Assembly: GCA_010024215.1 (NCBI GenBank)
Contig: RGHK01000012.1
Span: 1 to 14,773, forward strand
Direction: 5' to 3'
DNA: 14,773 bases
Source of the DNA: Pseudomonadota bacterium
GTDB lineage: Bacteria > Pseudomonadota > Gammaproteobacteria > Magnimaribacterales > D2472
Shown here: positions 13,558-14,773 of the stretch, in pieces
Position numbering within the stretch: the stretch's first letter is position 1
Layout of the letters: the number at the start of each line of letters is the position of its first letter
Notes under the pieces: model-generated
What the model was told of the DNA's origin: nothing
Databases searched by the model: none
The model's input: the letters and a program-made list of their open reading frames with translations, nothing else
Translations under genes and position numbers: made by a program

Positions 13558-14773
13558 TTATCTTAAAAAACCTGACCATGACGGCTCTCTGACTTCTCCA
13601 TTTTTCAAAGGCAGTCTAAATCTGGCACCACTTAAAGTGACTCCTGACAGAAGACTTACACCGTCTTCTGATATTGCATAGACTATCACATTCCCATTAG
13701 GAGAAATACTAGGTGATTCATCTAATTTTGAATTAGTTAAAGGTCTTACAAAATTTTCATTAAAATATTTCAAGGCTATCTGAAAACTTCTATCCTTTCG
13801 ATGTACAAAAATAATTCCTTCTCCATTTGGAAGGTATGAACCCTTAGCGTTGTAATTTCCATCAAATGTAATTCTTGTAGGTTTAGAATTAAATTTTCTT
13901 AAATTAATTTCATATAACTGGGGCGAGCCAGATCTGCCAGATGTAAACATAATCTTGGAACCATTTGGTGACCAAGATGATTCAGTATCAATAGCATAAT
14001 GATTAGTTAGTCTGGTTAAATTTTTATTTTTAAGATTCAGTATGTATATTTCAGCATTGCCATCTTGATATAAAGTAAGAGATAAAAACTTGCCATTAGG
14101 TGACCATGATGGTGAACTAATCTGAAAATTATTCTCTAAAACCATTTCTCTCTCACCAGAGGCTATATCCTGAATAAAAACTTTAGCTACTCCTGTCTCA
14201 AAGGATACATATGCTACTTTCTTTGAATCCGGTGACCATGAAGGCGAAATAATTGGCTCTGTACTTCTCAATAAAATTTGTTCATTTAAACCATCAGCAT
14301 CTGCAACAATTAATTTAAAGCTAGATTCGTTATTAAAAATTTCTTCGGTTACATATAATAGTCTTGTAGATGCAACACCTTTTATGCCGGTAATTTCTTC
14401 ATAAATACCATCACTCATATAGTGCGCTAGCTGCCTTAATTTATTTGGAATTCCAAAAACTTTTGATGTTCTAATTTGTGATTTTTTCTTTACGCTGAAG
14501 ATTTTATAAGATGCAAACAAATTATTCGCATCCTCTTCAACAATTGAAGCCATGACAATATAGTCAATATTTAGTAACTTAAAATCGTCATAGTTAATCT
14601 CTTCTTCTCCAGAAGGTGATGAGAGTAATTGATTTTCCTCTAGAACCCTAAACTCTCCAGTTCTTTTTAAATCATTAATAATAACCCCTTGAATTGCCCT
14701 ACTAACATCCTCAGATCCTGAAAAATTTAATATGGCTACTGAATATGGGTCATCTGAACCTTTTGTAATCTCT
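13558..14773 (-). CDS. tolB: TolB, periplasmic beta-propeller of the Tol-Pal system (start beyond the right edge)
   Basis: TolB binds Pal and TolA and helps recycle Pal to the division site. The frame is open to the right edge, giving about 404 residues. An internal ATG at 14553 is not the real start, because family sequence continues upstream: EITKGSDDPYSVAILNF, DLKRTGEFRVLEENQLLSS and NYDDFKLLNIDYIV form the N-terminal alpha/beta domain. The propeller follows, with repeated blades ending in SWSPDSKKVAYVSF, SWSPNGKFLSLTLY, SWSPNGSKIMFTSG and SISPNGNVIVYAI. Compared with E. coli (430), only the signal peptide and the first few mature residues appear to be missing at the window edge. Confidence 0.96.
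   Translation of the reverse strand, partial: EITKGSDDPYSVAILNFSGSEDVSRAIQGVIINDLKRTGEFRVLEENQLLSSPSGEEEINYDDFKLLNIDYIVMASIVEEDANNLFASYKIFSVKKKSQIRTSKVFGIPNKLRQLAHYMSDGIYEEITGIKGVASTRLLYVTEEIFNNESSFKLIVADADGLNEQILLRSTEPIISPSWSPDSKKVAYVSFETGVAKVFIQDIASGEREMVLENNFQISSPSWSPNGKFLSLTLYQDGNAEIYILNLKNKNLTRLTNHYAIDTESSWSPNGSKIMFTSGRSGSPQLYEINLRKFNSKPTRITFDGNYNAKGSYLPNGEGIIFVHRKDRSFQIALKYFNENFVRPLTNSKLDESPSISPNGNVIVYAISEDGVSLLSGVTLSGARFRLPLKNGEVREPSWSGFLR

Noticed and set aside
14551..14553. ATG at 14553 as the start of tolB
   Set aside because: TolB family sequence continues in frame upstream to the window edge, so this is an internal methionine.
1..14773. Missing 3' half of tRNA-Lys, other tRNA genes, CRISPR repeats, insertion sequences or integrase genes
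   Set aside because: I looked for the T-arm motif and the matching acceptor strand on both strands, for regularly spaced repeats, and for transposase or integrase motifs, and found none.

Overview
The window is AT-rich (roughly one third G+C by eye) and densely packed. The gene families and their order are those of a Gammaproteobacterium: dapA-bamC-purC, iscRSUA-fdx-iscX, ndk-rlmN-rodZ-ispG, the divergent perM/bepA pair and tolB-pal-cpoB. Very short spacers, many stop/start overlaps and low G+C suggest a streamlined marine lineage such as SAR86. That lineage call is an inference from composition and layout, not a phylogenetic result.

Bases 1-8229, all on the minus strand, form one nearly gapless run read from right to left: dapA, bamC, purC, iscR, iscS, iscU, iscA, fdx, iscX, ndk, rlmN, rodZ and the start of ispG, which runs off the left edge. 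The run covers lysine/peptidoglycan precursor synthesis, outer-membrane assembly, purine synthesis, iron-sulfur cluster assembly, nucleotide balance, rRNA/tRNA methylation, cell shape and isoprenoid synthesis. Its clearest regulatory element is a promoter with a full match to the IscR type-1 operator. It straddles the purC stop codon and drives iscR, apparently as a leaderless mRNA with a GTG start. The isc operon lacks hscB and hscA between iscA and fdx, although IscU keeps a chaperone-recognition-like LPPIK motif.

Bases 8298-12300 hold bcp (+), a PerM-type AI-2E family transporter (-), the periplasmic protease/chaperone bepA (+) and an MFS-type permease resembling ATP:ADP-antiporter-like proteins (-). 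Two genes here are damaged. perM has lost its 5' end, where homology to the family continues upstream of any usable start codon and then stops just before bepA. The permease gene begins 8 bases after the 5' half of a tRNA-Lys(TTT) gene whose 3' half is nowhere in the window. These two broken edges bracket the bepA/permease pair and may be rearrangement scars or an assembly join.

Bases 12378-14773 (minus strand) hold the Tol-Pal genes tolB (truncated by the right edge), pal and cpoB, followed by the tRNA-Lys remnant. A tRNA-Lys gene also follows cpoB in E. coli.

I see no CRISPR array, insertion sequence, phage gene or clearly new system. The most notable points are the operator embedded in a stop codon, the half tRNA used as a gene leader, the truncated perM and the reduced isc operon.
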